A stretch of DNA of 64,000 nucleotides. Source: Pseudomonas putida (lineage in GTDB: Bacteria > Pseudomonadota > Gammaproteobacteria > Pseudomonadales > Pseudomonadaceae). The notes under the pieces are model-generated. The model worked only from the letters and a program-made list of their open reading frames with translations. It made no database searches and was not told the DNA's origin. The first letter of the stretch is position 1; the number at the start of each line of letters is the position of its first letter. The translations under genes were made by a program, and so were the position numbers. The stretch spans positions 186,001 to 250,000 of the forward strand of contig NZ_JANHLK010000001.1 in the NCBI RefSeq assembly GCF_028682635.1, read 5' to 3'. Shown here in pieces: positions 43,936 through 52,081 of this stretch.

Positions 43936-45066
43936 ATGCCCGGACCTTTGGCAGGTGTGAAAGTAGTGGAAATGAATGCGATCGGCCCTGCGCCGTTCGC
44001 TGCCATGATGCTGGCGGATATGGGCGCGGAGATCATTCGCGTTGACCGTCATGCGTCCGGTTTTCTCAATGCCGATGGCAGCCTGCTTGGGCGCGGCCGT
44101 CGCAGCATTGCGATAGATCCGCGTAAACCCGGCGCCACTGAAGTGTTGTTGCAGCTGATCGACGACGCCGACGTGCTGATCGAAGGGTTCCGGCCCGGCG
44201 TCATGGAGCGCCTTGGCCTGGGTCCAGAAATCTGCCTTGAACGTAATCCGCGATTGATCTACGGGCGCATGACCGGTTGGGGCCAGAGTGGGCCATTGGC
44301 ACACGCGGCAGGGCATGATCTTAATTACATTGCTCTGTCAGGCGTACTTAACGCGATGGGCCACGCCGACCGGCCACCGACGCCACCATTGCACCTTGTT
44401 GGCGACATGGGCGGGGGGGCGATGTTTTTGGTGACAGGTATTCTGGCAGCACTATTTGAGGCTCAGAAATCTGGCTTGGGACAAGTCGTGGACGCCGCCA
44501 TCTGTGACGGCGCGACATTGCTCGCCAGCATGTATTACGACTGGCTTCACCAGGGCCAGTGGGACGATGAGCGCCAGCACAACATGCTTGATGGCGGTGC
44601 TCCTTTCTATGGTTGCTACACGTGCGCCGACGGCAAGTTCGTGTCGATTGGCGCCATCGAACCGCAGTTTTATCAACTGCTTCTGGAGTTATGCGAGATC
44701 GACGATCCGGACTTCAAGCCGCAATGGCAAAAGCAGGACTGGCCGGCGTTGCGCCTGAAACTCGAGAAGCTGTTTATGACTCGCACCCGCGATGCCTGGA
44801 GCCAATTGCTGGAAGGCACTGATGCCTGCTTCGCTCCGGTGCTGGATTTCAGCGAAGCCTTTACCCACCCGCACAACCGCGCTCGCGGTCTGTTTATGGA
44901 AACTGCCGGCGTATTGCACCCGGCGCCAGCTCCGCGGTTGAGTCGTACACCCGTGGAAGCGGGAAGGGTGGTGAAGAACGGCGAAAACACCCTCGAGATT
45001 CTTGAAAAACTCGGCCTGAGCAGCGGGCAGATCGACGAACTGCGCAACGTCGGCGCGATCGTTTGA
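43936..45066 (+). CDS. Alpha-methylacyl-CoA racemase-like (CaiB/BaiF family III)
   Basis: This 376-residue protein has the N-terminus LAGVKVVEMNAIGPAPFAAM. His127 (AGHDLNY) and Asp157 (VGDMGGG) sit where mycobacterial MCR has its catalytic His126 and Asp156. That pair distinguishes alpha-methylacyl-CoA racemases from ordinary family III CoA-transferases, so 2R/2S-methylacyl-CoA epimerisation is the likely reaction. In sterol and isoprenoid degradation this makes the 2S form required by the dehydrogenase, and the next two genes are acyl-CoA dehydrogenases. A GAGAAACTTGAG stretch precedes the ATG. CoA transfer cannot be fully excluded. Confidence 0.85.
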   Translation: MPGPLAGVKVVEMNAIGPAPFAAMMLADMGAEIIRVDRHASGFLNADGSLLGRGRRSIAIDPRKPGATEVLLQLIDDADVLIEGFRPGVMERLGLGPEICLERNPRLIYGRMTGWGQSGPLAHAAGHDLNYIALSGVLNAMGHADRPPTPPLHLVGDMGGGAMFLVTGILAALFEAQKSGLGQVVDAAICDGATLLASMYYDWLHQGQWDDERQHNMLDGGAPFYGCYTCADGKFVSIGAIEPQFYQLLLELCEIDDPDFKPQWQKQDWPALRLKLEKLFMTRTRDAWSQLLEGTDACFAPVLDFSEAFTHPHNRARGLFMETAGVLHPAPAPRLSRTPVEAGRVVKNGENTLEILEKLGLSSGQIDELRNVGAIV

Positions 45067-45091
45067 GGGCAATTGTCGATTGCTTCCCAAG

Positions 45092-45111
45092 CCCCCCTTC
45101 CGTGGGGGGGG
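45092..45111. terminator. C6-TTCCGT-G8 hairpin between racemase and dehydrogenase genes
   Basis: CCCCCC TTCCGT GGGGGGGG forms a six-pair GC stem with a 6-base loop, 25 bases after the racemase stop and about 90 bp before the acyl-CoA dehydrogenase start. It could attenuate readthrough or be an operator of the shared C/G-run group. Confidence 0.5.
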
Positions 45112-45201
45112 AGGTCGCGCTGATCAATCTTCTAACGTGGTTGCCAGTGGGTCAGTCGAGCTGTCCTTGCCCACTTTCAGCCGAATGTGAGGAGTACATC
45201 A

Positions 45202-46395
45202 GTGGACATCCAATTCACCCCTGCCGAAGTGGCTTTCCGCGAGGAAGTCCGGGCGTTTTTGCGCGACAGATTGCCGGCCGATATCGCAGCGCGCGGTCGC
45301 CAAGGCAAGCGTTTCAACAAAGAAGACCAGGTCACCTGGATGCGCCTGCTCAATGAGCGAGGATGGTTGGCGGCCAGCTGGCCAGTTGAATTTGGCGGCA
45401 CCGGTTGGGGCGCGGTGGAGAAACATATCTTCGACGAAGAATGCTACGCGTTCGGCGCACCGTGGATCGTGCCGTTCGGCGTCAACATGGTTGCCCCGGT
45501 GATTATCAAGTTCGGTACACCAGAACAGCAGGCGCGCTTTCTGCCGCGCATCCTAAGCGCTGAAGACTGGTGGTGTCAGGGTTATTCCGAGCCGGGTGCC
45601 GGTTCTGACTTGGCCGCGGTCAAGATGCGGGCCGTACGTGATGGCGACCACTACAGGGTCAATGGCCAGAAAACCTGGACCACCCTGGCCCATTACGCCG
45701 ACTGGATTTTCTGCCTGGTGCGCACCGACCCCGAAGCGCAACAACAGCGGGGCATCAGTTTCTTATTGATCGACATGAAGTCCCCGGGTATCACCGTACG
45801 CCCGATCATCACCCTCGATGGCGAGCATGAAGTCAACGAAGTGTTCTTCGACAACGTGCGCGTGCCGGTGGAAAACCTGGTCGGCGAGGAGAACAAGGGC
45901 TGGACCTGCGCCAAGTACTTGTTGACCCACGAGCGCACCAGCATTGCCGGCATTGGTCAGGCCAAGCAGATGCTCGGGCGCCTTAAGCGCATTGCCAGCC
46001 AGGAGCAACGCGACGGCCTGCCACTGATCGACGACATCCAGTTGCGCATGCAAATCGTCGAGCTGGAAATCCAGCTGATGGCGATCGAAATGAGCAACCT
46101 GCGCATTGTCGCCGCTGCCCGCGACGGCGGAGTGCCAGGCACCGAAAGCTCGTTTCTAAAGATCAAGGGCAGTGAAATCCGTCAGGCCATCACCTACTTG
46201 ATGAGCAAGGTTCTGGGGCCGTATGCCATGCCCTTCATTGAAGAAGAGTTGGGCTATGGCGAGCAAGCGGATCTATACCGCGACTACAGCACCACGCCTG
46301 CCAGCCAATACCTGGATATGCGCAAGACTTCGGTCTACGGCGGTTCAAACGAAATCCAGAAGAACATCATCGCCAAGATGATTCTAGAGCTGTAA
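45202..46395 (+). CDS. Acyl-CoA dehydrogenase, FadE subunit 1
   Basis: This 397-residue flavoprotein of the acyl-CoA dehydrogenase family has the FAD/substrate loop WWCQGYSEPGAGSDLA, the TW-T motif QKTWTT and the C-terminal YGGSNEIQKNIIAKM, which includes the flavin-binding and NEI segment. It catalyses alpha,beta-dehydrogenation of an acyl-CoA. It is paired with a second dehydrogenase 14 bp downstream, as in the alpha2-beta2 enzymes for steroid side chains where each subunit keeps only part of the FAD sites. GTG 45202 has GGAG 7 nt upstream. Confidence 0.9.
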   Translation: MDIQFTPAEVAFREEVRAFLRDRLPADIAARGRQGKRFNKEDQVTWMRLLNERGWLAASWPVEFGGTGWGAVEKHIFDEECYAFGAPWIVPFGVNMVAPVIIKFGTPEQQARFLPRILSAEDWWCQGYSEPGAGSDLAAVKMRAVRDGDHYRVNGQKTWTTLAHYADWIFCLVRTDPEAQQQRGISFLLIDMKSPGITVRPIITLDGEHEVNEVFFDNVRVPVENLVGEENKGWTCAKYLLTHERTSIAGIGQAKQMLGRLKRIASQEQRDGLPLIDDIQLRMQIVELEIQLMAIEMSNLRIVAAARDGGVPGTESSFLKIKGSEIRQAITYLMSKVLGPYAMPFIEEELGYGEQADLYRDYSTTPASQYLDMRKTSVYGGSNEIQKNIIAKMILEL

Positions 46396-46409
46396 GGGGA
46401 ATAGCGATC

Positions 46410-47555
46410 ATGGACTTCAAACTTACCGAAGAGCAGCAAATGCTGCAGGACACCGCCGTTCGCCTGGTGCGTGACAATTACGCGTTCGAAGCGCGCGAGC
46501 AGTTCGCCAAGAGCGAGCTGGGCTACAGCCTTGCGTTTTGGCGCCAACTGGGCGAGCTGGGTCTGACCGCCGTGCCATTTGCCGAGGAATTTGGTGGTTT
46601 TGGTGGCGGCGGCGTGGAGACGCTGCTGATCATGACCGAGTTGGGACGCGGTTTGTGCCTTGAACCCTATTTGCATTCGGTGATTTTCGCCGGTGGCCTG
46701 CTAACCCAATCTGGCAGTGACGAACAACGCAACGAATTGCTGCCGGCCGTTGCCAGCGGGCAATTGCAATTGGCAGTGGCCGTCGACGAGCCAACCAGCC
46801 ATTACCAGTTGCACGATGTGCGCACCCGCGCCAAAGCCGAGGACGGAGGCTGGCGTCTCAACGGGCGTAAATCGGTAGTGGTCGCAGGGCACAGCGCGGG
46901 GTTGATTGTCGTGTCCGCGCGAACCTCAGGCGACGATCGTGACGAAACCGGCATCAGCCTGTTCTTGCTCGATCCGCGTGCGCCGGGTGTCAGCCGCCGC
47001 ATCTATCCAACCATGGATGGCCGCCATGCCTGCGAACTGTACCTGGACGATGTTTTCGTCAGCGCCGCCGGTGTACTCGGTGAGTCCGGTCAAGCCCTGG
47101 CCGCGCTGCGCTACCAACAGGGTCGCGCGCTGGCCGCGCAGTGCGCCGAAGCGGTAGGCAGTATGGAAGCGGTGTGCGACTTGACCCTTGATTACCTCAA
47201 GACACGTCAACAGTTCGGCCAGGCGATCGGCAAGTTCCAGGCTCTGCAACACCGCATGGTGGACATGCGTATCGAATTGGACCAGGCCAACTCCATGGCC
47301 ATCCTCGCCGCATGCGCAGCTGATGCGCCTGACAGCGACGAGCGCAGCCGCACCCTGGCCGCCGCCAAGGTGGTGATCGTGCGCGCCGGCCGGTTTATTG
47401 CCGAGCAGGGTATCCAACTGCACGGCGGCATCGGCCTGACCTGGGAATACGTGCTGTCGCACCACGCCAAGCATTTGCTGATGCTCAGCCACCAGTTCGG
47501 CAACGACGACCATCACCTCAAGACTTACAGCCGGCTGCTGCAGGTCCACGCATAA
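46410..47555 (+). CDS. Acyl-CoA dehydrogenase, FadE subunit 2
   Basis: This 381-residue member of the same superfamily has the N-terminus MDFKLTEEQQMLQDTAVRLV, helical domain motif KTRQQFGQAIGKFQALQHRM and C-terminal QLHGGIGLTWEYVLSHHAK. The middle-domain FAD loop is degenerate (VAVDEPTSHYQLHDVRT, without the usual TEP-GS-D), so it probably acts as the partner subunit of the preceding dehydrogenase. AGGGGAA lies 7 nt before the ATG. Close spacing and similar size support a heterotetramer. Confidence 0.88.
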   Translation: MDFKLTEEQQMLQDTAVRLVRDNYAFEAREQFAKSELGYSLAFWRQLGELGLTAVPFAEEFGGFGGGGVETLLIMTELGRGLCLEPYLHSVIFAGGLLTQSGSDEQRNELLPAVASGQLQLAVAVDEPTSHYQLHDVRTRAKAEDGGWRLNGRKSVVVAGHSAGLIVVSARTSGDDRDETGISLFLLDPRAPGVSRRIYPTMDGRHACELYLDDVFVSAAGVLGESGQALAALRYQQGRALAAQCAEAVGSMEAVCDLTLDYLKTRQQFGQAIGKFQALQHRMVDMRIELDQANSMAILAACAADAPDSDERSRTLAAAKVVIVRAGRFIAEQGIQLHGGIGLTWEYVLSHHAKHLLMLSHQFGNDDHHLKTYSRLLQVHA

Positions 47556-47690
47556 CCGTTAATGCACCTTCTCTGTAGCAGCTGGCGCAGCCTGTGTCCG
47601 GCTGCGCAGCAGTCGCAAAACCGGCTCTCGTGGTCGAACAGGCACACCGCGTGCTGCCGCAGGGGAGAGTGTGTACACAAGGGGAAGAAA

Positions 47691-48554
47691 TTGAGCCGTA
47701 GCATTTCCACATTGACAGGCCTGCGTCGTCGACTGGACGGCGGCATGTTGTTCGGGCATACGCCGCGCGTGCTATGGGCCGACTGGATGAAGCCCGACCA
47801 CGACAACACGGTAGAGATTTCTGCTCGGGTGTTGTTGGTGCAAGAGCAAGGCAAAAACATCCTGGTCATGGCCGGTGCCGACAATCTGCTGGCGCCACTT
47901 GCGCGAAAATGCGGTTGCCAGCCGCGACCGGCGGGGTTGCTCGAAAGCCTGGCGCGGCGCGGGCTGAATGAAGACGACATCGATACGGTGGTTCTTACAC
48001 ACGTGCATGCGCAGCTTTGCAAGGAAACAAGTGAGCGGGTCAGAGACGGTGACATGCCGCGCCTGCTGTTCCCGCGAGCGCGCTATGTGTGCGGTGAACG
48101 ACATTGGCATCGCGCACGCCATCCGCACCCACGGGATCGGGACCTGTTCGTCTCATCCTTGGTGCATGGACTTGAAAGCAGTGGGCGTTTGACCCTGATC
48201 GGAAGCGGCCGATGTGAGTCACTCGGCGATGGCTGGTGTTTTCACATAAGCGATGGGTTTACCCCGGGCCAGCTTCTGCCTGAAATCCAATTGCCAGGCG
48301 GGCCAATGATTTTTTGCGGCGACCTGATTCCCGGCACGCATTGGCTGGATCTGGAGGTGACCAGCGGCCGAGACCGTAACGCTGAGCGAGTGGTCGACGA
48401 GAAGGAACACCTGCTCGACCACTTGGTGGCGCTCGGTGGCCGCTTGTTCTTTGCTCGCGACCCGGAAGTGGCGCTGGTCAAAATCATGCGTGACCGCCGA
48501 TCGCGCTATATCCCGTTCGATCACTACCGCACGTTGAACCGCTTCGAAGGGTAA
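47691..48554 (+). CDS. Metallo-beta-lactamase-fold protein with degenerate metal site
   Basis: This 287-residue protein has the MBL fold: an N-terminal strand region STLTGLRRRLDGGMLFGHTP, the central LLFPRARYV segment, HPHPRDRD, and FCGDLIPGTHW near the C-terminal Asp ligand. The His-x-His-x-Asp-His motif reads TVVLTHVHAQLC, so the Asp and last His are replaced by Gln and Leu. The downstream TDGHTPG motif of this group reads SDGFTPG. Hydrolysis by a dinuclear metal site is unlikely. A TTG at 47691 with GGGGAAG upstream is the proposed start; an ATG at 47742-47745 would be shorter. Confidence 0.75.
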   Translation: MSRSISTLTGLRRRLDGGMLFGHTPRVLWADWMKPDHDNTVEISARVLLVQEQGKNILVMAGADNLLAPLARKCGCQPRPAGLLESLARRGLNEDDIDTVVLTHVHAQLCKETSERVRDGDMPRLLFPRARYVCGERHWHRARHPHPRDRDLFVSSLVHGLESSGRLTLIGSGRCESLGDGWCFHISDGFTPGQLLPEIQLPGGPMIFCGDLIPGTHWLDLEVTSGRDRNAERVVDEKEHLLDHLVALGGRLFFARDPEVALVKIMRDRRSRYIPFDHYRTLNRFEG

Positions 48555-48600
48555 CGCCCTTCAGCCTTCGTACGCACGACTTCGTCGCTTGTTTATACAT

Positions 48601-48640
48601 CCCCCCCTTATTCCCCCTCCCGCGGGTGGGCGTGTTGACC
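48601..48640. promoter_or_regulatory. C/G-run motif upstream of the DUF1302 gene
   Basis: Seven C (48601-48607), TTATT and five C (48613-48617) are followed by CCCGCGGGTGGG, about 70-110 bases before the DUF1302 start. The arrangement resembles the sequences before the thiolase and acyl-CoA synthetase genes. A promoter is expected here because 154 bp separate this gene from the MBL gene. Confidence 0.4.
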
Positions 48641-48708
48641 AGCCCGACTCTTAGGATCGAACCGCTCTAAACACAAAAAAGACAAGAAAACATTTATCGG
48701 AGTGCCGC

Positions 48709-50520
48709 ATGACAAAAACAATAATGCAGGGTGGCTTTCGCCCCCAACTGCTGGCGGCTGCTGTTGCCATCGGCATGAGCACCCAGGCCAATGCCGTCAA
48801 CTTCGAAATCGGGGAAATCAAGGGGCAGTTCGACACGTCCCTGTCCATGGGGGCCAGTTGGGCGGTGCGCGGGGGTGATCCTGATTTCATTTCCCCGTTC
48901 AACTCGCAGGGCAGGCGCGGTAACTCGTCGTCCCGGCTGTCTGACGACAACCGCCTGAACTTCAAGAAGGGTGAAACGTTCTCGAAGATATTCAAAGGCA
49001 TCCACGACCTCGAGTTGAAGTACGGCGACAGCGGCATCTTCGTACGTGGCAAGTACTGGTACGACTTCGAACTGAAGGACGAACACCGGCCGTTCTATGA
49101 CATTGACGACAGCGGCCGCAATGACATGGCCAAGGCATCCGGTGCCGAATTCCTCGATGCTTTTGTCTATCACAACTACAACATCGGCGAACTACCGGGC
49201 AACGTGCGCCTTGGCAAGCAGGTGGTGAGTTGGGGCGAAAGTACTTTCATCGGCAACAGCATCAACTCGATCAACCCGATCGATGTGGCCGCGCTGCGGC
49301 GTCCAGGTGCCGAGGTCAAGGAAGGCCTGATTCCGGTCAACATGTTCTACATGTCGCAGAACATCACCGAGAATTTCAGTACCGAGGCGTTCTACCAGCT
49401 GGAGTGGGAAAGTACTGTCGTTGACAACTGCGGCACCTTCTTCGGCGTCGATCCCCTGTCCAAAGGTTGCAATGACCGCCAGGTGGGCGCCGGGCTGGAT
49501 CTGGCACCGGGGCTGGCCAACAACACGGCCAACCCGCCAGGTTTCAACAACAATACCGACGACGCCTACACCCCGCGGGTGAAAGACAACGAGGCCCGTG
49601 ACAGCGGTCAGTACGGCCTGGCCCTGCGCTGGTTTGTACCAGAGCTCAACGACACCGAGTTCGGTGCGTACGTGATGAACTATCACAGCCGCGGCCCTTA
49701 TTTGAGCGCCCTGCGTTCGAGCGTGGCCTTCAATCCCGCCAACCCAATCCCGGCGGTTCGCGCTTCGCGCTATTTTGTCGATTACCCGGAAGATATCCGT
49801 CTGTATGGCCTGAGTTTCCAGACCAACGTCAATGGCACCTCGTTGGGCGGCGAAATCAGTTACCGGCCGAACATGCCACTGCAGATCAACACCATCGACA
49901 TGGCGGGAGCCACAACCGGCAACCCGACGGCGCTGTTGAACCGGATCGGCTACGCCACCACAACCCCGGGCGGCGAGATCAACGGGTACAAACGCATGCC
50001 GGTGCTGCAGACGCAAATGTCCGCCACGCAGTTTTTTGAGCAGGTCATGGGGGCCAGTCGCCTGACCCTGGTGGGTGAGGTGGGTTACAACCGCATCAAT
50101 GGGCTGAGCGATGCCGACGGCAACGATCTGCGCTTCGGTCGCAGCGGGATTTTCGGCGTCGGCGTCCAGCCGGGGACTGCGAATGCTGCGTGCTTGAACA
50201 CCACCAACAACCCCCAGCAGGAATGCAACGACAAGGGCTTCTACACCACCAGTTCCTGGGGGTACCGCGCTCGCGCTCGTCTGGATTATCCGAACGTATT
50301 CGCCGGCATCAACCTGGCACCGAACCTGGCCTGGTCGCATGACGTCGAGGGCACCGGGCCCAACTTTGAAGAAGGGCTTAAGGCCGTCAGCCTCGGCGTC
50401 GATGCCGATTACAAAAACAGCTACACCGCGAGCCTCAGTTACACCGATTTCTTCGGTGGTCATTTCAACACCAATGGTGACCGCGACTTCGTCGCGCTCA
50501 GCTTTGGCGTGAACTTCTAA
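48709..50520 (+). CDS. DUF1302 outer-membrane-associated protein
   Basis: This 603-residue precursor has a signal peptide (about residues 1-29, ending ANA) and the DUF1302 start NFEIGEIKGQFDTSLSMGAS. The rest has alternating aromatic/polar strands and ends in a phenylalanine-terminated strand (LSFGVNF), as in outer-membrane barrels. DUF1302/DUF1329 pairs commonly accompany catabolism of hydrophobic substrates such as steroids, terpenes or aromatics in proteobacteria, where they are thought to aid uptake or surface processing. ATCGGAGTGCCGC lies ahead of the ATG. Confidence 0.85.
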   Translation: MTKTIMQGGFRPQLLAAAVAIGMSTQANAVNFEIGEIKGQFDTSLSMGASWAVRGGDPDFISPFNSQGRRGNSSSRLSDDNRLNFKKGETFSKIFKGIHDLELKYGDSGIFVRGKYWYDFELKDEHRPFYDIDDSGRNDMAKASGAEFLDAFVYHNYNIGELPGNVRLGKQVVSWGESTFIGNSINSINPIDVAALRRPGAEVKEGLIPVNMFYMSQNITENFSTEAFYQLEWESTVVDNCGTFFGVDPLSKGCNDRQVGAGLDLAPGLANNTANPPGFNNNTDDAYTPRVKDNEARDSGQYGLALRWFVPELNDTEFGAYVMNYHSRGPYLSALRSSVAFNPANPIPAVRASRYFVDYPEDIRLYGLSFQTNVNGTSLGGEISYRPNMPLQINTIDMAGATTGNPTALLNRIGYATTTPGGEINGYKRMPVLQTQMSATQFFEQVMGASRLTLVGEVGYNRINGLSDADGNDLRFGRSGIFGVGVQPGTANAACLNTTNNPQQECNDKGFYTTSSWGYRARARLDYPNVFAGINLAPNLAWSHDVEGTGPNFEEGLKAVSLGVDADYKNSYTASLSYTDFFGGHFNTNGDRDFVALSFGVNF

Positions 50521-50547
50521 ACAGAAGACAGGCGAGAGAAAGCAAGC

Positions 50548-51915
50548 ATGAAAACAAAAACAATGATGCATATAGGCGCACTCGCGCTGACCCTGCTGGC
50601 CGGGCAAGTGATGGCGGCAGTGTCTGCGGAAGAGGCGGCAAAACTGGGTACCACCTTGACGCCGCTCGGCGCGCAGAAGGAAGGCAATGCCGATGGCAGC
50701 ATTCCTGCCTGGACGGGTGGTTTGAAGCCTGGTGCGGCGCCCGTTACCAATCGATTTCTGGGCGATCCGTTCAGCGATGAAAAGCCGCTATTCGTCATCA
50801 CGCCAGCTAACGCCGAACAGTACAAGGACAAGCTCACTGCCGGTCAGCTGGCCATGTTCAAGCGCTATCCCAACACTTACAAGATTCCGGTGTACAAGAC
50901 TCATCGCACAGCGGCTGCCCCGCAGGATATCTACGATGCCACGAAACAGAGTGCGTTGAACACTCAGCCGGTCGACGGTGGCAATGGCCTGAGTAATTTC
51001 AGTGGCTCTCGCAGCTTCGCATTCCCGATTCCAAAAAACGGCGTTGAAGTGCTCTGGAATCACCTGACGCGCTACCGCGGTCACAATCAGCGACGCGAGA
51101 TGGTCCAGGCCACACCGCAGGTCGATGGGTCGTTCACTATCGTCGAATTCGAAGATGAAATGGCGTTCCCGCAATACATGACCGGAGACGACAAGGAAAG
51201 CACGGCCAACATTTTTGCGTATTACAAACAGCGCGTGACAGCGCCGGCACGCCTGGCCGGAAACGTTGTGCTGTTGCACGAGACCATCGACCAGGTGAAG
51301 GAACCGCGTCTGGCTTGGGTCTACAACGCAGGCCAGCGCCGTGTGCGGCGTGCGCCGCAAATCGCTTACGATGGGCCAGGTACCGCGTCGGACGGCATGC
51401 GGACGTCCGATAACGGAGACCTGTTCAACGGCGCGCCGGACCGCTATGACTGGAAGCTAATTGGCAAGAAGGAGATGTACATTCCTTACAACAACTATCG
51501 CCTGGCCTCGCCGTCGCTCAAGTACGCCGACATTCTCAAGGCCGGGCACATCAATCAGGACTTGACCCGCTACGAGCTCCACCGTGTGTGGGAAGTGGTG
51601 GGCACCCTGAAGTCAGGTCAGCGTCATATCTACGCTAAGCGTCATATGTACTTTGATGAAGACAACTGGCAGCTGGCCGAGGTCGACCATTACGACGGTC
51701 GCGGGCAGTTGTGGCGTGTTGCTGAAGGTATGGCTATTAACGACTATGAACAGGGCGTCGGAACCTATGCCGGTCAGACGCTCTATGACCTGGTAGCAGG
51801 ACGCTACCTGGTCATGGCACTGGGCAACGAATTCAAGGAGGGAATCGAGTACGGTGTCAAACCGAACCTGGCTGAGTTCACACCGGCAGCCTTGCGCAAC
51901 GCAGGTATTCGCTGA
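50548..51915 (+). CDS. DUF1329 periplasmic/outer-membrane lipoprotein-like protein
   Basis: This 455-residue precursor has a Sec signal (MKTKTMMHIGALALTLLAGQ ... AAV) and the DUF1329 signatures LGTTLTPLGAQKEGNADGSIPAWTGG and YNAGQRRVRRAPQIAYDGPG. It lies 27 bp after the DUF1302 gene and in the same operon. The family is LolB-like in fold by general knowledge and would act in the periplasm on hydrophobic ligands. A REP palindrome follows the stop and may serve as terminator. Confidence 0.88.
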   Translation: MKTKTMMHIGALALTLLAGQVMAAVSAEEAAKLGTTLTPLGAQKEGNADGSIPAWTGGLKPGAAPVTNRFLGDPFSDEKPLFVITPANAEQYKDKLTAGQLAMFKRYPNTYKIPVYKTHRTAAAPQDIYDATKQSALNTQPVDGGNGLSNFSGSRSFAFPIPKNGVEVLWNHLTRYRGHNQRREMVQATPQVDGSFTIVEFEDEMAFPQYMTGDDKESTANIFAYYKQRVTAPARLAGNVVLLHETIDQVKEPRLAWVYNAGQRRVRRAPQIAYDGPGTASDGMRTSDNGDLFNGAPDRYDWKLIGKKEMYIPYNNYRLASPSLKYADILKAGHINQDLTRYELHRVWEVVGTLKSGQRHIYAKRHMYFDEDNWQLAEVDHYDGRGQLWRVAEGMAINDYEQGVGTYAGQTLYDLVAGRYLVMALGNEFKEGIEYGVKPNLAEFTPAALRNAGIR

Positions 51916-51957
51916 TCCCGGAAGTTGCAAGCCCTCGCTCCCGCAGGAGGGTCAATC

Positions 51958-52057
51958 TGTAGGAGCGAGACTGCTCGCGATGGACGTTAACGGTAACGCG
52001 AGCTTTTTGATTCAGCGCAGCGCTCTTGAGTCCATCGCGAGCACGCTCGCTCCCACA
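51958..52057. repeat. Paired REP element (REPIN)
   Basis: TGTAGGAGCGAG-CTGCTCGCGATGG at 51958 has a matching copy in inverted orientation (CCATCGCGAGCACGCTCGCT) ending at 52057. This is the Pseudomonas GTAGGAGCGAGC REP family. It lies between two convergent genes. Confidence 0.9.
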
Positions 52058-52081
52058 CATGTCATCTTTTTTCGAATTGCC

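Noticed and set aside
43936-45066. Ordinary CaiB-type CoA-transferase
   Set aside because: The His/Asp pair at 127 and 157 and the dehydrogenase neighbours fit a racemase better, although transfer activity is not excluded.
51958-52057. Small RNA gene between convergent genes
   Set aside because: The inverted sequences are the common Pseudomonas REP family and explain the structure.
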